DNA from: Coprococcus sp. | Lineage (GTDB): Bacteria > Bacillota > Clostridia > Lachnospirales > Lachnospiraceae | NCBI GenBank assembly: GCA_016296785.1 | Contig: JAEDHX010000013.1 | Coordinates: forward strand, 1 to 35,568 | Reading direction: 5' to 3' | DNA: 35,568 bases | Shown here: in pieces, positions 6,318-15,160 of the stretch | Layout of the letters: the number at the start of each line of letters is the position of its first letter | Position numbering within the stretch: the first letter of the stretch is position 1 | The notes under the pieces: generated by a model | Database searches by the model: none | What the model saw: the letters and a program-made list of their open reading frames with translations, nothing else | What the model was told of the DNA's origin: nothing | Position numbers and translations under genes: made by a program

Positions 6318-7217
6318 ATGAAAAAAAGCAAAAAAATAATAGTAGCAGCTCTTGGTGTAGCTATGGCAATTGGAATCCTTGGCGGATGCACAAGCAAGGG
6401 AACTGACACTGATGGTAACAAAAGCTCTTTTGATTCAACAACAGATATTTCTGTAGTTTCAAGAGAAGAGGGCTCAGGAACAAGAGGTGCGTTTGTTGAG
6501 CTGACAGGAGTTGAGGAAAAGGATGCTGATGGAAATAAAGTAGACCATACAACTACAAATGCAATTGTATCAAATAGTACAGAGGTTGTGCTTACAACAG
6601 TTGCAGGTGATGATTATGCTATTGGTTATGTTTCTCTTGGAGCATTAAATGACTCAGTTAAGGCTGTAAAAATAGGTGGAGTAGAGGCTACGGCTGATAA
6701 TATCAACAATGGTACATATACTTTATCAAGACCATTTAATATTGTAACAAAGAGTGATGTAAGTGAAGCAGCTTCTGATTTTATTAATTTCATTTTGAGT
6801 GCTGACGGACAGAAGGTTATTTCAGACAAGGGATATATCGAAATTAAAAATACAGGTGCTTTTACATCTTCTGGTGTATCAGGCAAGATAGTAGTAGCCG
6901 GTTCTTCTTCTGTAACACCTGCAATGGAAAAGCTGATTGAGGCATATAATAAAGTAAATCCAAATGTGGAAATTGAACTTCAGGAAAGCGACTCAACAAC
7001 AGGTGTAAACTCGACAATTGAAGGTACATGTGATATCGGAATGGCATCAAGAGACTTAAAGGATACTGAGCAGGGAAAAGGAATATCTGCTACGGTAATT
7101 GCGATGGATGGTATTGCTGTAATTGTAAATAATAACAATCCTGCAGACGATTATACAATTGAACAGGTTAAAGGTATATTTAACGGTACATATACAACCT
7201 GGGACGGTATAAAGTAA
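6318..7217 (+). CDS. pstS: Phosphate-binding lipoprotein PstS with circularly permuted halves
   Basis: The extracellular phosphate receptor of the PstSCAB transporter, lipid-anchored: the signal peptide ends in the lipobox LGGC (Cys24). GGAGG at 6305-6309 fits the ATG at 6318, giving 299 residues. The domain order is unusual. Residues about 44-180 correspond to the canonical C-terminal half: VVSREEGSGTRGAF with phosphate ligands R49, S53, G54, T55, then VAGDDYAIGYVSLG and ILSADGQKVISDKGY. Residues about 189-299 correspond to the canonical N-terminal half: GKIVVAGSSSVTPAMEKL, the CDIGMASRDL segment and a C-terminal QVKGIFNGTYTTWDGIK. All ligand motifs are present but permuted. It heads the pst operon behind candidate PhoP boxes. 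Confidence 0.9.
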   Translation: MKKSKKIIVAALGVAMAIGILGGCTSKGTDTDGNKSSFDSTTDISVVSREEGSGTRGAFVELTGVEEKDADGNKVDHTTTNAIVSNSTEVVLTTVAGDDYAIGYVSLGALNDSVKAVKIGGVEATADNINNGTYTLSRPFNIVTKSDVSEAASDFINFILSADGQKVISDKGYIEIKNTGAFTSSGVSGKIVVAGSSSVTPAMEKLIEAYNKVNPNVEIELQESDSTTGVNSTIEGTCDIGMASRDLKDTEQGKGISATVIAMDGIAVIVNNNNPADDYTIEQVKGIFNGTYTTWDGIK

Positions 7218-7250
7218 TTGGTGAGAAACACATAATGGTAAGGAGTAAAA

Positions 7251-8102
7251 ATGCAAAAATTTAAAGAAGTATTTATGCACCTTGTCTTTCTTCTAGCAGC
7301 ATTTGTATCTATAGCAGCTGTTGCACTTATATGTATTTTTCTGTTTGCAAACGGAGTACCGGCAATGAAAGAGGTTGGGTTCTTTAAGTTTATGACAGGT
7401 GAGGTTTGGAGACCGGGTAACGATTTGTATGGAATTCTTCCGTTTATATTAGGAAGTATATATGTAACGGCAGGAGCACTTGTAATAGGTGTTCCGATAG
7501 GACTTCTTACTGCAGTATTTTTAGCTAAGTTTTGTCCTGCCTGGTTATATAAGATTATTAAACCTTTTATTAACCTTATGGCAGGCATTCCATCTGTTAT
7601 ATACGGATTTTTTGGAATGTGTGTGCTTGTACCGCTTGTAAGACAGATATTTGGTGTAAATGGTAACACAATGCTGACGGCGTCAGTTCTGCTTGGCATG
7701 ATGATTCTTCCAACAATAATAAGTGTTTCTGAAACTGCTATAAGAGCGGTACCTGATAAGTATTATCAGGGTGCTCTGGCATTAGGAGCTACTCATGAAA
7801 GAAGCGTATTTCGTACTGTAGTTCCTGCTGCAAAGTCGGGAATAATGGCAGGTATTATTTTAGGTGTTGGTCGTGCAATCGGAGAAACCATGGCAGTAAT
7901 AATGGTTGCCGGTAATCAGCCAAGAGTACCTGAAGGGTTGCTTAAGGGAGTAAGAACCATGACTGCCAATATTGTAATCGAAATGGGTTATGCGACGGAT
8001 CTTCATAGGGAAATGCTGGTCGCAACGGGAGTAGTCCTGTTTGTGTTCATTTTGATTATTAATCTGTTGTTCTCTATTCTTAAAAGAAAGACGGTGGCCT
8101 AG
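7251..8102 (+). CDS. pstC: Phosphate ABC transporter permease PstC
   Basis: One of the two inner-membrane subunits forming the phosphate channel. The 283-residue protein has about six hydrophobic segments, beginning with the N-terminal helix VFLLAAFVSIAAVALICIFL. It carries the PstC signatures GIPSVIYGFFGM and the EAA-type loop YQGALALGATHERSVFRTV, then GRAIGETMAVIMVAGN. AAGGAG precedes the ATG by a normal distance, 33 bp after pstS. Its stop codon directly abuts the pstA start (8103), which implies translational coupling. Confidence 0.95.
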   Translation: MQKFKEVFMHLVFLLAAFVSIAAVALICIFLFANGVPAMKEVGFFKFMTGEVWRPGNDLYGILPFILGSIYVTAGALVIGVPIGLLTAVFLAKFCPAWLYKIIKPFINLMAGIPSVIYGFFGMCVLVPLVRQIFGVNGNTMLTASVLLGMMILPTIISVSETAIRAVPDKYYQGALALGATHERSVFRTVVPAAKSGIMAGIILGVGRAIGETMAVIMVAGNQPRVPEGLLKGVRTMTANIVIEMGYATDLHREMLVATGVVLFVFILIINLLFSILKRKTVA

Positions 8103-9032
8103 ATGACAAATAAGACAGATATTACTAAAACAAATAATACAGATAAAATTGAGGGAATTAATAAAAGAAGCATAAAGCAAAAACTTGCTGAGTATAAAAA
8201 GAAACCGATGTCATTTCTTATGCTTATTCTTGTGTATTTGTCAGCTGCAATAACAGTTTTGTCAATAGGTTTTCTGCTTGTATATGTTCTTATTAAGGGA
8301 ATTCCAAGCATTACGCCGGAGCTGTTCAGCTGGGAATATAATTCTGATAACTGTTCCATGCTGCCTGCCTTAATTAATACAGTTCTTATGACACTCTTAT
8401 CACTGGTAATTGCCGGACCTATCGGCATTTTCGCAGCTGTATATCTTGTGGAATATGCTAAAAAAGGAAACCGGCTTGTTGGAATTGTAAGAATTACAGC
8501 CGAAACGCTTACCGGAATTCCATCTATTGTGTATGGATTGTTTGGTGCCCTTTTCTTTGTGACGGCACTTAACCTTAAGCTCTCTTTAATATCAGGTGCA
8601 CTTACACTATCAATTATGGTACTTCCGGTTATTATGAGAACAACGGAAGAGGCACTTCTTGCAGTACCTGATTCTTATAGGGAAGGCAGCTTTGGACTTG
8701 GAGCAGGAAAACTTCGTACTGTATTTAAAATAGTTCTTCCAAGTGCTGTTCCGGGAATACTGTCCGGTGTAATTCTTGCTGTGGGAAGAATTGTCGGGGA
8801 AACAGCGGCATTAATATATACGGCCGGTTCTGTAGCTAAGGTTCCAAGTAATTTGTTATCTTCTACCAGAACTCTTTCAGTTCATATGTATCTGTTGTCA
8901 AAGGAAGGATTTCATACTAATCAGACCTATGCAACAGCGGTAATACTTCTTATTCTGGTCGTGATTATTAATTTTGCTTCCGATAAGATAGCTAAAAAAC
9001 TGGCAGCAGATAGTATTAATTGTAACAGATAG
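8103..9032 (+). CDS. pstA: Phosphate ABC transporter permease PstA
   Basis: The partner permease of PstC. The 309-residue protein has a hydrophilic N-terminal tail of about 35 residues rich in Lys and Thr before the first helix (FLMLILVYLSAAITVLSIGF). Signatures are GIPSIVYGLFGALFFV, the EAA loop YREGSFGLGAGKLRTVFKIV and GRIVGETAALIYTAGS. The start directly follows the pstC stop with only a weak ribosome binding site, so expression probably depends on coupling to pstC. pstB follows after 15 bp. Confidence 0.95.
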   Translation: MTNKTDITKTNNTDKIEGINKRSIKQKLAEYKKKPMSFLMLILVYLSAAITVLSIGFLLVYVLIKGIPSITPELFSWEYNSDNCSMLPALINTVLMTLLSLVIAGPIGIFAAVYLVEYAKKGNRLVGIVRITAETLTGIPSIVYGLFGALFFVTALNLKLSLISGALTLSIMVLPVIMRTTEEALLAVPDSYREGSFGLGAGKLRTVFKIVLPSAVPGILSGVILAVGRIVGETAALIYTAGSVAKVPSNLLSSTRTLSVHMYLLSKEGFHTNQTYATAVILLILVVIINFASDKIAKKLAADSINCNR

Positions 9033-9047
9033 AAATGGAGCATAAAT

Positions 9048-9800
9048 ATGAATACAAAATTTGATATAAAGGGACTTAATTTATATTATGGGAATTTCCA
9101 TGCGCTTAAGGATGTGAATATGGATATTCCTAAAAAAGAAATTACAGCATTTATCGGGCCCTCAGGTTGTGGAAAGTCTACATTTCTAAAATGTTTAAAT
9201 AGAATGAATGATTTGGTAGAGGGCTGCAAGGTAGTCGGAGATGTAAAGCTTGATGACGTAAATATATATGAAGATATGGATATAAATATTCTTCGTAAAA
9301 GAGTTGGTATGGTTTTTCAGAGTCCTAATCCGTTTCCTATGAGTGTTTATGACAACATTGCATATGGACCAAGAACTCACGGCATACATAGCAGGTCAGA
9401 ATTGGATGAAATAGTTGAACGTTCGCTTACACAGGCAGCGATATGGGATGAGCTTAAGGACAGACTTAAGAAATCTGCACTTGGACTTTCCGGTGGACAG
9501 CAGCAAAGACTTTGTATTGCAAGAGCACTTGCTGTCGAGCCTGAGGTTCTTCTGATGGATGAGCCTACATCTGCACTTGATCCTATTTCTACTTCGAAAA
9601 TTGAGGATCTTGCTATGGAGCTTAAAAAGAATTACACAATTATTATGGTTACGCATAATATGCAGCAGGCGACACGTATTGCAGATAATACAGCATTTTT
9701 TCTGCTTGGAGAGGTGGTTGAATATGACAAGACAGAGAAAATGTTTTCTATGCCTTCTGACAAGAGAACAGAAGATTATATCACGGGTAGATTTGGATAA
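9048..9800 (+). CDS. pstB: Phosphate ABC transporter ATPase PstB
   Basis: The ATP-hydrolysing subunit that drives phosphate import through PstCA. The 250-residue ABC protein shows Walker A GPSGCGKST, a Q-loop in VGMVFQSPNPFPMSVYDNIA (the NPFPMS segment is typical of PstB), signature LSGGQQQRLCIARALA, Walker B VLLMDEPTSALDP and the H-loop in MVTHNMQQATRIAD. Length and motif order are typical. It lies in the operon 15 bp after pstA and 12 bp before phoU. Confidence 0.97.
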   Translation: MNTKFDIKGLNLYYGNFHALKDVNMDIPKKEITAFIGPSGCGKSTFLKCLNRMNDLVEGCKVVGDVKLDDVNIYEDMDINILRKRVGMVFQSPNPFPMSVYDNIAYGPRTHGIHSRSELDEIVERSLTQAAIWDELKDRLKKSALGLSGGQQQRLCIARALAVEPEVLLMDEPTSALDPISTSKIEDLAMELKKNYTIIMVTHNMQQATRIADNTAFFLLGEVVEYDKTEKMFSMPSDKRTEDYITGRFG

Positions 9801-9812
9801 GGAGTAATTGGC

Positions 9813-10466
9813 ATGAGAGTGAATTATGACAAACAGCTAAAGAAGCTTAATAGTGCGATGATAGAGATGGGCGCAATGATAGAAAAATCAATTGAAATGG
9901 CAATAAAAGCGCTCGTAACACAGGATGTAGAGCTTGCCAGACGAACTATTATGTCTGATGAAGATGTTGATAATCAGGAAAAAGAAATTGAAAACCTTTG
10001 TCTTAAGCTTCTTCTTATGCAGCAACCTGTGGCATCTGATATGAGACAGATATCATCTGCTCTTAAAATGGTCACTGATATGGAGAGAATAGGGGATCAT
10101 GCGGCAGATATATCAGAGCTTACCATTCATATGGCAGGCACGCCATATATTAAGCGACTTGAGCATATCAGCATGATGACAAAAGAGGCTATGGTAATGC
10201 TAGTTAGTAGTATTGAAGCATATGTTGAACTGGATTTAGAAAAAGCGAGATTTGTTATAAAGCATGATGATGTTGTTGATGAACTGTTTGACATGGTGAA
10301 GCAGGAGCTTATTGAGCTTATACGCAAGGATGCGTCAAATGGTGAGCAGGCATCGGATTTGCTTATGGTTGCAAAGTATCTTGAAAGAGTTGGAGATCAT
10401 GCAACTAATATTGCCCAGTGGGTTATATATTACATAACAGGAAATAGGAATGCTGATGAATATTAA
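9813..10466 (+). CDS. phoU: Phosphate signalling protein PhoU
   Basis: PhoU is a cytosolic helical-bundle, metal-binding protein that links Pst activity to the PhoR sensor and damps the Pho response when phosphate is sufficient. The 217-residue protein has two PhoU repeats. The first ends in MVTDMERIGDHAADISELTI and the second in VAKYLERVGDHATNIAQWVI; the ERxGDHAxxI boxes are the metal-binding motifs. It is the last recognisable gene of the pst operon, followed by a small membrane-protein gene. Confidence 0.96.
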   Translation: MRVNYDKQLKKLNSAMIEMGAMIEKSIEMAIKALVTQDVELARRTIMSDEDVDNQEKEIENLCLKLLLMQQPVASDMRQISSALKMVTDMERIGDHAADISELTIHMAGTPYIKRLEHISMMTKEAMVMLVSSIEAYVELDLEKARFVIKHDDVVDELFDMVKQELIELIRKDASNGEQASDLLMVAKYLERVGDHATNIAQWVIYYITGNRNADEY

Positions 10467-10521
10467 TTCGTTTTGTTAAGCTTATTTATTAAGAATGAAA
10501 TATAGATTTGGAGGGATATGT

Positions 10522-10791
10522 ATGAAAATTGTATGGAAACTTACACAGATTATATGCAATCGATATGAACTGCCAAAGGTTAATATATTTATTCTTCTTA
10601 ATATCTTAGCATTTTCAGTAATGGCATATGTCATATCCAATATTGTTATTATCCTAAATCCGTTATCTGATGTGAATAAGCTGTTGATGGTTATTTTGAT
10701 AATGGGTTATGGAGTGGCAATAGGGATGTTTAGCAGTGTGATTTATTTGTTGCTTAATGATATAAGAGATGATAGGAAAGTAACAGAATAG
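10522..10791 (+). CDS. Small two-helix membrane protein, unknown function
   Basis: An 89-residue protein not recognised. The start is the ATG at 10522 after GGAGGG (10510-10515); the in-frame ATG at 10495 lacks a binding site. A basic N-terminus (MKIVWKLTQIICNRYELPK) precedes a first hydrophobic helix (IFILLNILAFSVMAYVISNI) and a second (LLMVILIMGYGVAIGMFSSV), ending in a charged tail (LNDIRDDRKVTE). It lies between phoU and the Na+/Pi cotransporter, both phosphate genes, so it is probably expressed with the pst operon. A role in phosphate uptake or signalling is only inferred from position. Confidence 0.7.
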   Translation: MKIVWKLTQIICNRYELPKVNIFILLNILAFSVMAYVISNIVIILNPLSDVNKLLMVILIMGYGVAIGMFSSVIYLLLNDIRDDRKVTE

Positions 10792-10804
10792 TCTTATTAA
10801 CAAT

Positions 10805-10858
10805 TTTACATAGATTTTACGTTTGCTCTCTTTGTATTTTACAATGGCATGTTCTAAT
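10805..10858 (+). promoter_or_regulatory. PhoP-box array and -10 before the Na+/Pi cotransporter
   Basis: TTTACA at 10805, TTTACG at 10816 and TTTACA at 10838 all fall on one 11-bp period, with a -10-like TCTAAT at 10853-10858. The spacing pattern nearly duplicates that before pstS. Confidence 0.65.
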
Positions 10859-10900
10859 ACAAATAAACAGAATGCTAAGTGAAATATAAGGAGAAAATGT

Positions 10901-12667
10901 ATGAGTATTTTTGATGTTTTGTCTCTGTTTGGCGGGCTTGCGTTATTCCTGTATGGTATGAGTGTTATGGGAGACGGGCTTGCCAAAACAGCAGGAAGCA
11001 AACTTGAACAAATCTTAGAGAAACTTACTTCAACACCTATTAGAGGTGTTATTCTTGGTGCGGCTGTTACTGCTGTTATTCAGTCGTCGTCTGCCACTAC
11101 GGTTATGGTAGTTGGTTTTGTTAACTCCGGAATTATGAAGCTTAGACAGGCCGTTGGAATAATAATGGGTGCAAATATTGGAACAACCATTACATCTTGG
11201 ATCTTAAGCCTGTCAGGCATACAGAGCGATAATATTTGGATAAAGCTTCTGAAGCCGTCTGCGTTTTCTCCTGTTTTGGCTGTTATTGGCATAGTGTTCC
11301 TTATGTTTTGTAAGAGCAGTAAAAAGAAGGATATTGGTGGTATTCTTCTTGGGTTTACTGTATTAATGTTTGGCATGGAGACTATGAGTGGCGCAGTTGC
11401 ACCGCTTGCTGATATTCCTGCATTTACAAGTATACTTACGATGTTTTCTAATCCGATACTTGGAATGCTGGCTGGAGCATTGCTTACTGCCATAATTCAG
11501 AGCTCGTCAGCGTCGGTAGGTATATTGCAGGCACTTTGTTCAACCGGTTCAGTTACCTTTGGAGCCGCCATACCTATTATTATGGGTCAGAATATTGGTA
11601 CATGTGTGACGGCACTTATATCTAGTGTGGGTGCTAAGAAGAATGCCAAAAGAGCGGCAGTTGTTCATTTGTATTTTAATATTATAGGTACGGTGCTTTT
11701 TATGACCTGCTTTTATGTGGCAAATGCTTTTCTTCATTTTGGATTTTTGAATAGTGCTGCTTCGGCAGCTCATATTGCCGTAGTTCATACAGTATTTAAT
11801 ATACTTGCAACGGCAGTTCTTCTTCCTTTTAACCGATTGCTTGAAAAGCTTGCAATTATTACTGTTAAGGATGACACGCCTGAGCTTGGAACCTCTGAGG
11901 AGCTTGCATTTCTTAAGCATCTTGATCCCAGATTCCTTGAGAAACCTGGATTTGCAGTTGCCCAGTGTACAGATGTAATTAGTAATATGTCAAGATTGAG
12001 CAAAAAAACTGTTGATTTATCACTAGACATGCTTGAGGGATATGCGGATACAAATATGGAAGAGGTTGACAGACTGGAAAATATAATTGACAGATATGAG
12101 GATGAGCTTGGAACATATATGGTGAAGCTTAGTAGTAAGGAGCTTTCATTTGAGGATAGCCAGAAGCTTGCCATGGGTCTGCATTCTATTGGCGACTGGG
12201 AGAGAATATCGGACCACGCAATAAATATAGCAAAGATATATGAAAAAATGCAGCACGACAAAATGAAATTCTCGGATAAAGCTATAGCTGAGCTTAGGGT
12301 TTATACAAGGGCTGTTCATGATATTGTAGAGCTTACTGCATTAGCATTTCAGGGCAATGATTTGGTACTTGCAGCAAGAGTTGAACCGCTTGAAGAGGTA
12401 ATAAATAGTCTTAATGCAGTAATCAAAAAGCATCATATTAAGAGACTTCAAAAGGGTAAATGTACAATAGAGCTTGGTATTGCACTTGAAAACTTAATAA
12501 GCAATTATGAACGTGTGGCGGACCATTGTTCTAATATTGCAGCTATTTTACTTCAGCTTCCATCAGATTCCTTTGATACTCATGAGTATCTTGGTAAAAT
12601 AAAACAAAATGAAAATATTGAATTTCAGGCTATGTACCGGATGTACAGAGAAAAATATAGTATATGA
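10901..12667 (+). CDS. Na+/phosphate cotransporter with C-terminal PhoU-like domain (NptA type)
   Basis: A 588-residue protein of the bacterial Na/Pi cotransporter family. The first roughly 320 residues are membrane helices with the two inverted family repeats: VIQSSSATTVMVVGFV with GIIMGANIGTTITSW, and IIQSSSASVGILQALC with IIMGQNIGTCVTAL. The QSSS motifs are the substrate and Na+ site. Residues about 340-575 are a soluble helical PhoU-like domain (GLHSIGDWERISDHAINIA, NYERVADHCSNIAAILL), probably for regulation. The gene has AAGGAG before the ATG and its own candidate PhoP-box promoter, and is followed by phoPR. Direction of transport is inferred as uptake. Confidence 0.92.
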   Translation: MSIFDVLSLFGGLALFLYGMSVMGDGLAKTAGSKLEQILEKLTSTPIRGVILGAAVTAVIQSSSATTVMVVGFVNSGIMKLRQAVGIIMGANIGTTITSWILSLSGIQSDNIWIKLLKPSAFSPVLAVIGIVFLMFCKSSKKKDIGGILLGFTVLMFGMETMSGAVAPLADIPAFTSILTMFSNPILGMLAGALLTAIIQSSSASVGILQALCSTGSVTFGAAIPIIMGQNIGTCVTALISSVGAKKNAKRAAVVHLYFNIIGTVLFMTCFYVANAFLHFGFLNSAASAAHIAVVHTVFNILATAVLLPFNRLLEKLAIITVKDDTPELGTSEELAFLKHLDPRFLEKPGFAVAQCTDVISNMSRLSKKTVDLSLDMLEGYADTNMEEVDRLENIIDRYEDELGTYMVKLSSKELSFEDSQKLAMGLHSIGDWERISDHAINIAKIYEKMQHDKMKFSDKAIAELRVYTRAVHDIVELTALAFQGNDLVLAARVEPLEEVINSLNAVIKKHHIKRLQKGKCTIELGIALENLISNYERVADHCSNIAAILLQLPSDSFDTHEYLGKIKQNENIEFQAMYRMYREKYSI

Positions 12668-12686
12668 GCTTGATGTATACATTTGA

Positions 12687-12715
12687 TTGATATTAGCTTA
12701 TTGCAGGTTTATAAT
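12687..12715 (+). promoter_or_regulatory. Candidate promoter of phoPR
   Basis: TTGATA (12687-12692), a 17-bp spacer and TATAAT (12710-12715), about 60 bp before the phoP start. No TTTACA box is seen here, so it looks like a housekeeping promoter. Confidence 0.6.
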
Positions 12716-12774
12716 ATTTGCAATTGGATGTATGGTGCGTTATAAGTATAGGGTTAAGAGAAAGGAGATAGGCT

Positions 12775-13452
12775 ATGCCTGCGACGATTTATATTGTTGA
12801 AGATGATAAGAATATTCAGGAAATTGAAATGTTTGCATTAAAGAATACGGGATATATAACAGAAGGCTTTGATACGGCAAAAGGCTTTTTCTCAAGAATT
12901 CTTGAGAAGATACCTGATTTGATTCTTCTTGATATAATGCTTCCTGACCAGGATGGTCTTGATATTGTAAAGAAGCTAAGGGAAAGGCCTGATACTGTAA
13001 GAGTTCCGATTATTCTTGTTACTGCAAAGACAACTGAGCTTGATAAGGTTAAGGGGCTTGATATTGGCGCTGATGATTACCTGACGAAGCCTTTTGGCGT
13101 TATGGAATTAATATCCAGGGTGAAAGCACTTCTTAGAAGAAGCAGAAGCATTCAGGAGGAGAAGGTCCTAAGCATTGGAGATATTACACTTGATTCAGAG
13201 AAAAGATTAGTGCTTATTGGAGATGTTGAATGTGAGCTTACCTACAAGGAATTTGAGCTATTAAAGCTTCTTATGATAAATGCAGGCATCGTTCTTCATA
13301 GAGATACAATTATGTGTGATATCTGGGGTATGGATTATGAAGGAGAATCGAGAACACTGGATATGCATATTAAGACTCTTCGTCAGAAGCTCGGCGATGC
13401 CGGTAACATGATAAAGACAGTAAGAAATGTTGGCTACAAGCTGGAAAAATGA
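12775..13452 (+). CDS. phoP: Response regulator, OmpR/PhoB family (PhoP)
   Basis: A 225-residue two-domain response regulator. The receiver domain (residues 1-120) has the acidic pair ED10-D11, the phospho-acceptor D53 in LILLDIMLPDQDG, the Thr in ILVTAKTTE and the Lys in DDYLTKPFG. The C-terminal winged helix (about 128-225) contains LTYKEFELLKLLMINAGIVL and LDMHIKTLRQKLGD. AAAGGAG precedes the ATG. The paired sensor kinase follows after 24 bp. Placement beside pst, phoU and Na+/Pi genes identifies it as the phosphate regulator, which would bind the 11-bp-spaced TTTACA arrays. The symbol rests on context, since the sequence alone only gives the family. Confidence 0.88.
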   Translation: MPATIYIVEDDKNIQEIEMFALKNTGYITEGFDTAKGFFSRILEKIPDLILLDIMLPDQDGLDIVKKLRERPDTVRVPIILVTAKTTELDKVKGLDIGADDYLTKPFGVMELISRVKALLRRSRSIQEEKVLSIGDITLDSEKRLVLIGDVECELTYKEFELLKLLMINAGIVLHRDTIMCDIWGMDYEGESRTLDMHIKTLRQKLGDAGNMIKTVRNVGYKLEK

Positions 13453-13476
13453 GTTTGTGGAAGGAAGAAATAGTAT

Positions 13477-14841
13477 ATGTCCCAAAAGAGATGTGATGTT
13501 AGTCTTAGAGGAAAAATAAATATCAGATTTATAGTGCTTGCAATAGTGGCAATTGTCCTTGCCTCAATACTTCAGGCCTTTGTTTATTATGAACTATTTA
13601 AAGCGGAGGTGTTTAAGGATTTGAAGGCGTATACACATGTCCTGTCTGATTCGGGGATATTTGATAATAGTATGGATATGTCTTCGTTTAGCCTTAAGAA
13701 TGAAGACCTAAGAATTACGCTTGTGTCTCATGAGGGAAAGGTTCTGTATGATAGCATAGCATCAGCTTCTGATATGACTAATCATGTAGACAGACCTGAG
13801 ATATTAGAAGCGTTTAACGAAGGTGAAGGGCAGGCTGTTCGTTTGTCAGAGACGCTTAATAAGAGTACATTTTACTATGCTGTGTTGCTGGATAGCGGAT
13901 GTGTTCTTCGTGTGTCGAAGGAGTCAGATAGTGTACTTACAGTATTTCTTTCGGGACTTCCCTATATGGCACTTATATTGTTGGTGCTACTAATATTTGC
14001 AATTATTATCAGCCATTTTTTGACAAAGAGTATTGTAAGACCAATTGAACATATGGCAAATGATATGGACCACATTGATATGCTTAATTCGTATAAGGAG
14101 ATACGTCCGTTTATTAATACAATTAAGAAGCAGCATGAAAACATAGTCCAAAATGCGAAGATGCGTCAGGATTTTACTGCAAATGTTTCGCATGAGCTGA
14201 AAACACCGCTAACCTCCATATCCGGTTATTCTGAGTTGATTGAAAATGGAATGGCGACAGATGATGATGTCAGAAGATTTGCATCAGAGATTCACAGAAA
14301 TTCTGACAGACTATTAACATTGATAAATGATATTATCAGGCTTTCGGAGCTTGATGTTGTCGAGGACAAACCAAGTATGGAGAAGGTCGATTTGTACATG
14401 GTTGCGCGTACTGCTGTTGATATGCTTATGATGAGTGCAAATATGCATGAGGTTACGCTCGAGCTTGATGAGACTTCGTCGCCGTCATATATTATGGCAA
14501 ATAAGATGATGATGGATGAAATAGTATATAATCTGACAGATAATGCTATAAGGTATAATAATAAAGGTGGTAGTGTAAAGCTTAAGGTTGCTACATCATG
14601 TGATAAAGTAGTTCTGACTGTAAAGGATACGGGAATTGGTATTCCGAAGGAACACTTGGAATTTGTATTTCAACGTTTTTACCGTGTTGACAAGAGCAGG
14701 TCGAAGCAAACCGGTGGTACCGGTCTTGGGCTTGCAATTGTAAAGCATATTGCAGCAAAGCATAATGCAGATATAAAGATTATGAGTGAGCCTGGTAAAG
14801 GAACTGAGATTAATATAGTATTTGAAGCGTATAAAAGCTAA
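13477..14841 (+). CDS. phoR: Sensor histidine kinase of the phosphate system (PhoR)
   Basis: A 454-residue membrane histidine kinase. A first helix (residues about 16-38) is followed by an extracytoplasmic loop of about 120 residues, a second helix (LPYMALILLVLLIFAIIISHF) and a short HAMP-like linker. The HisKA domain has the phospho-acceptor H239 in TANVSHELKTPLTSISGYSE. The ATPase domain shows the N box (EIVYNLTDNAIRYN), G1 (VKDTGIGIP), F box (FQRFYRVD) and G2 (GGTGLGLAIVKH). The layout matches Firmicute PhoR; a cytoplasmic PAS domain, common in PhoR, is not evident. It is cotranscribed with phoP and followed by a terminator. Confidence 0.88.
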   Translation: MSQKRCDVSLRGKINIRFIVLAIVAIVLASILQAFVYYELFKAEVFKDLKAYTHVLSDSGIFDNSMDMSSFSLKNEDLRITLVSHEGKVLYDSIASASDMTNHVDRPEILEAFNEGEGQAVRLSETLNKSTFYYAVLLDSGCVLRVSKESDSVLTVFLSGLPYMALILLVLLIFAIIISHFLTKSIVRPIEHMANDMDHIDMLNSYKEIRPFINTIKKQHENIVQNAKMRQDFTANVSHELKTPLTSISGYSELIENGMATDDDVRRFASEIHRNSDRLLTLINDIIRLSELDVVEDKPSMEKVDLYMVARTAVDMLMMSANMHEVTLELDETSSPSYIMANKMMMDEIVYNLTDNAIRYNNKGGSVKLKVATSCDKVVLTVKDTGIGIPKEHLEFVFQRFYRVDKSRSKQTGGTGLGLAIVKHIAAKHNADIKIMSEPGKGTEINIVFEAYKS

Positions 14842-14844
14842 AGA

Positions 14845-14884
14845 AAAAGAGCCTGGGGAAGTGTGATACCAGACTCTTTTAATT
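14845..14884 (+). terminator. Terminator after phoR
   Basis: AAAAGAGCCTGG pairs with CCAGACTCTTTT (one mismatch) around a 12-base loop and ends in T-rich sequence, a few bases after the phoR stop. Confidence 0.8.
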
Positions 14885-15034
14885 TATTTGTATTTACACA
14901 CACACGAATCAAAATGACGAATATGTGAAATATGTATTAATGTATTTATATAATATAACAAAAAATACGAAAATGCAATATCTGAATGTTAAAAATATAC
15001 AATATAATTTGGGTAAAATGACGAAAGAAAACGC

Positions 15035-15062
15035 TTGAAAAATGATTTGATTAAGTTAGAAT
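15035..15062 (+). promoter_or_regulatory. Candidate promoter of the ParB-like/BMP gene
   Basis: TTGAAA (15035-15040), a 16-bp spacer and TAGAAT (15057-15062). This would leave a leader of about 125 nt carrying the dyad at 15161-15178. Confidence 0.45.
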
Positions 15063-15160
15063 GATGAAAATGAATTTTCTACTGGAAAATTATTAGATTT
15101 AGTGTCAATATGTTTATTGAAGAATAAAGTAGTTTTGTATTGATTCTGACGGATGTTTGA

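Noticed and set aside
7151..7699. 182-codon minus-strand open frame
   Set aside because: Antisense to pstS/pstC, which have clear family motifs; no recognisable domain or start signal.
14911..15025. AAAATGACGAA at 14911 and 15015 (and at 30106) as a shared regulatory motif
   Set aside because: Only three copies of an 11-mer in AT-rich DNA, at inconsistent distances from genes; no supporting promoter geometry.
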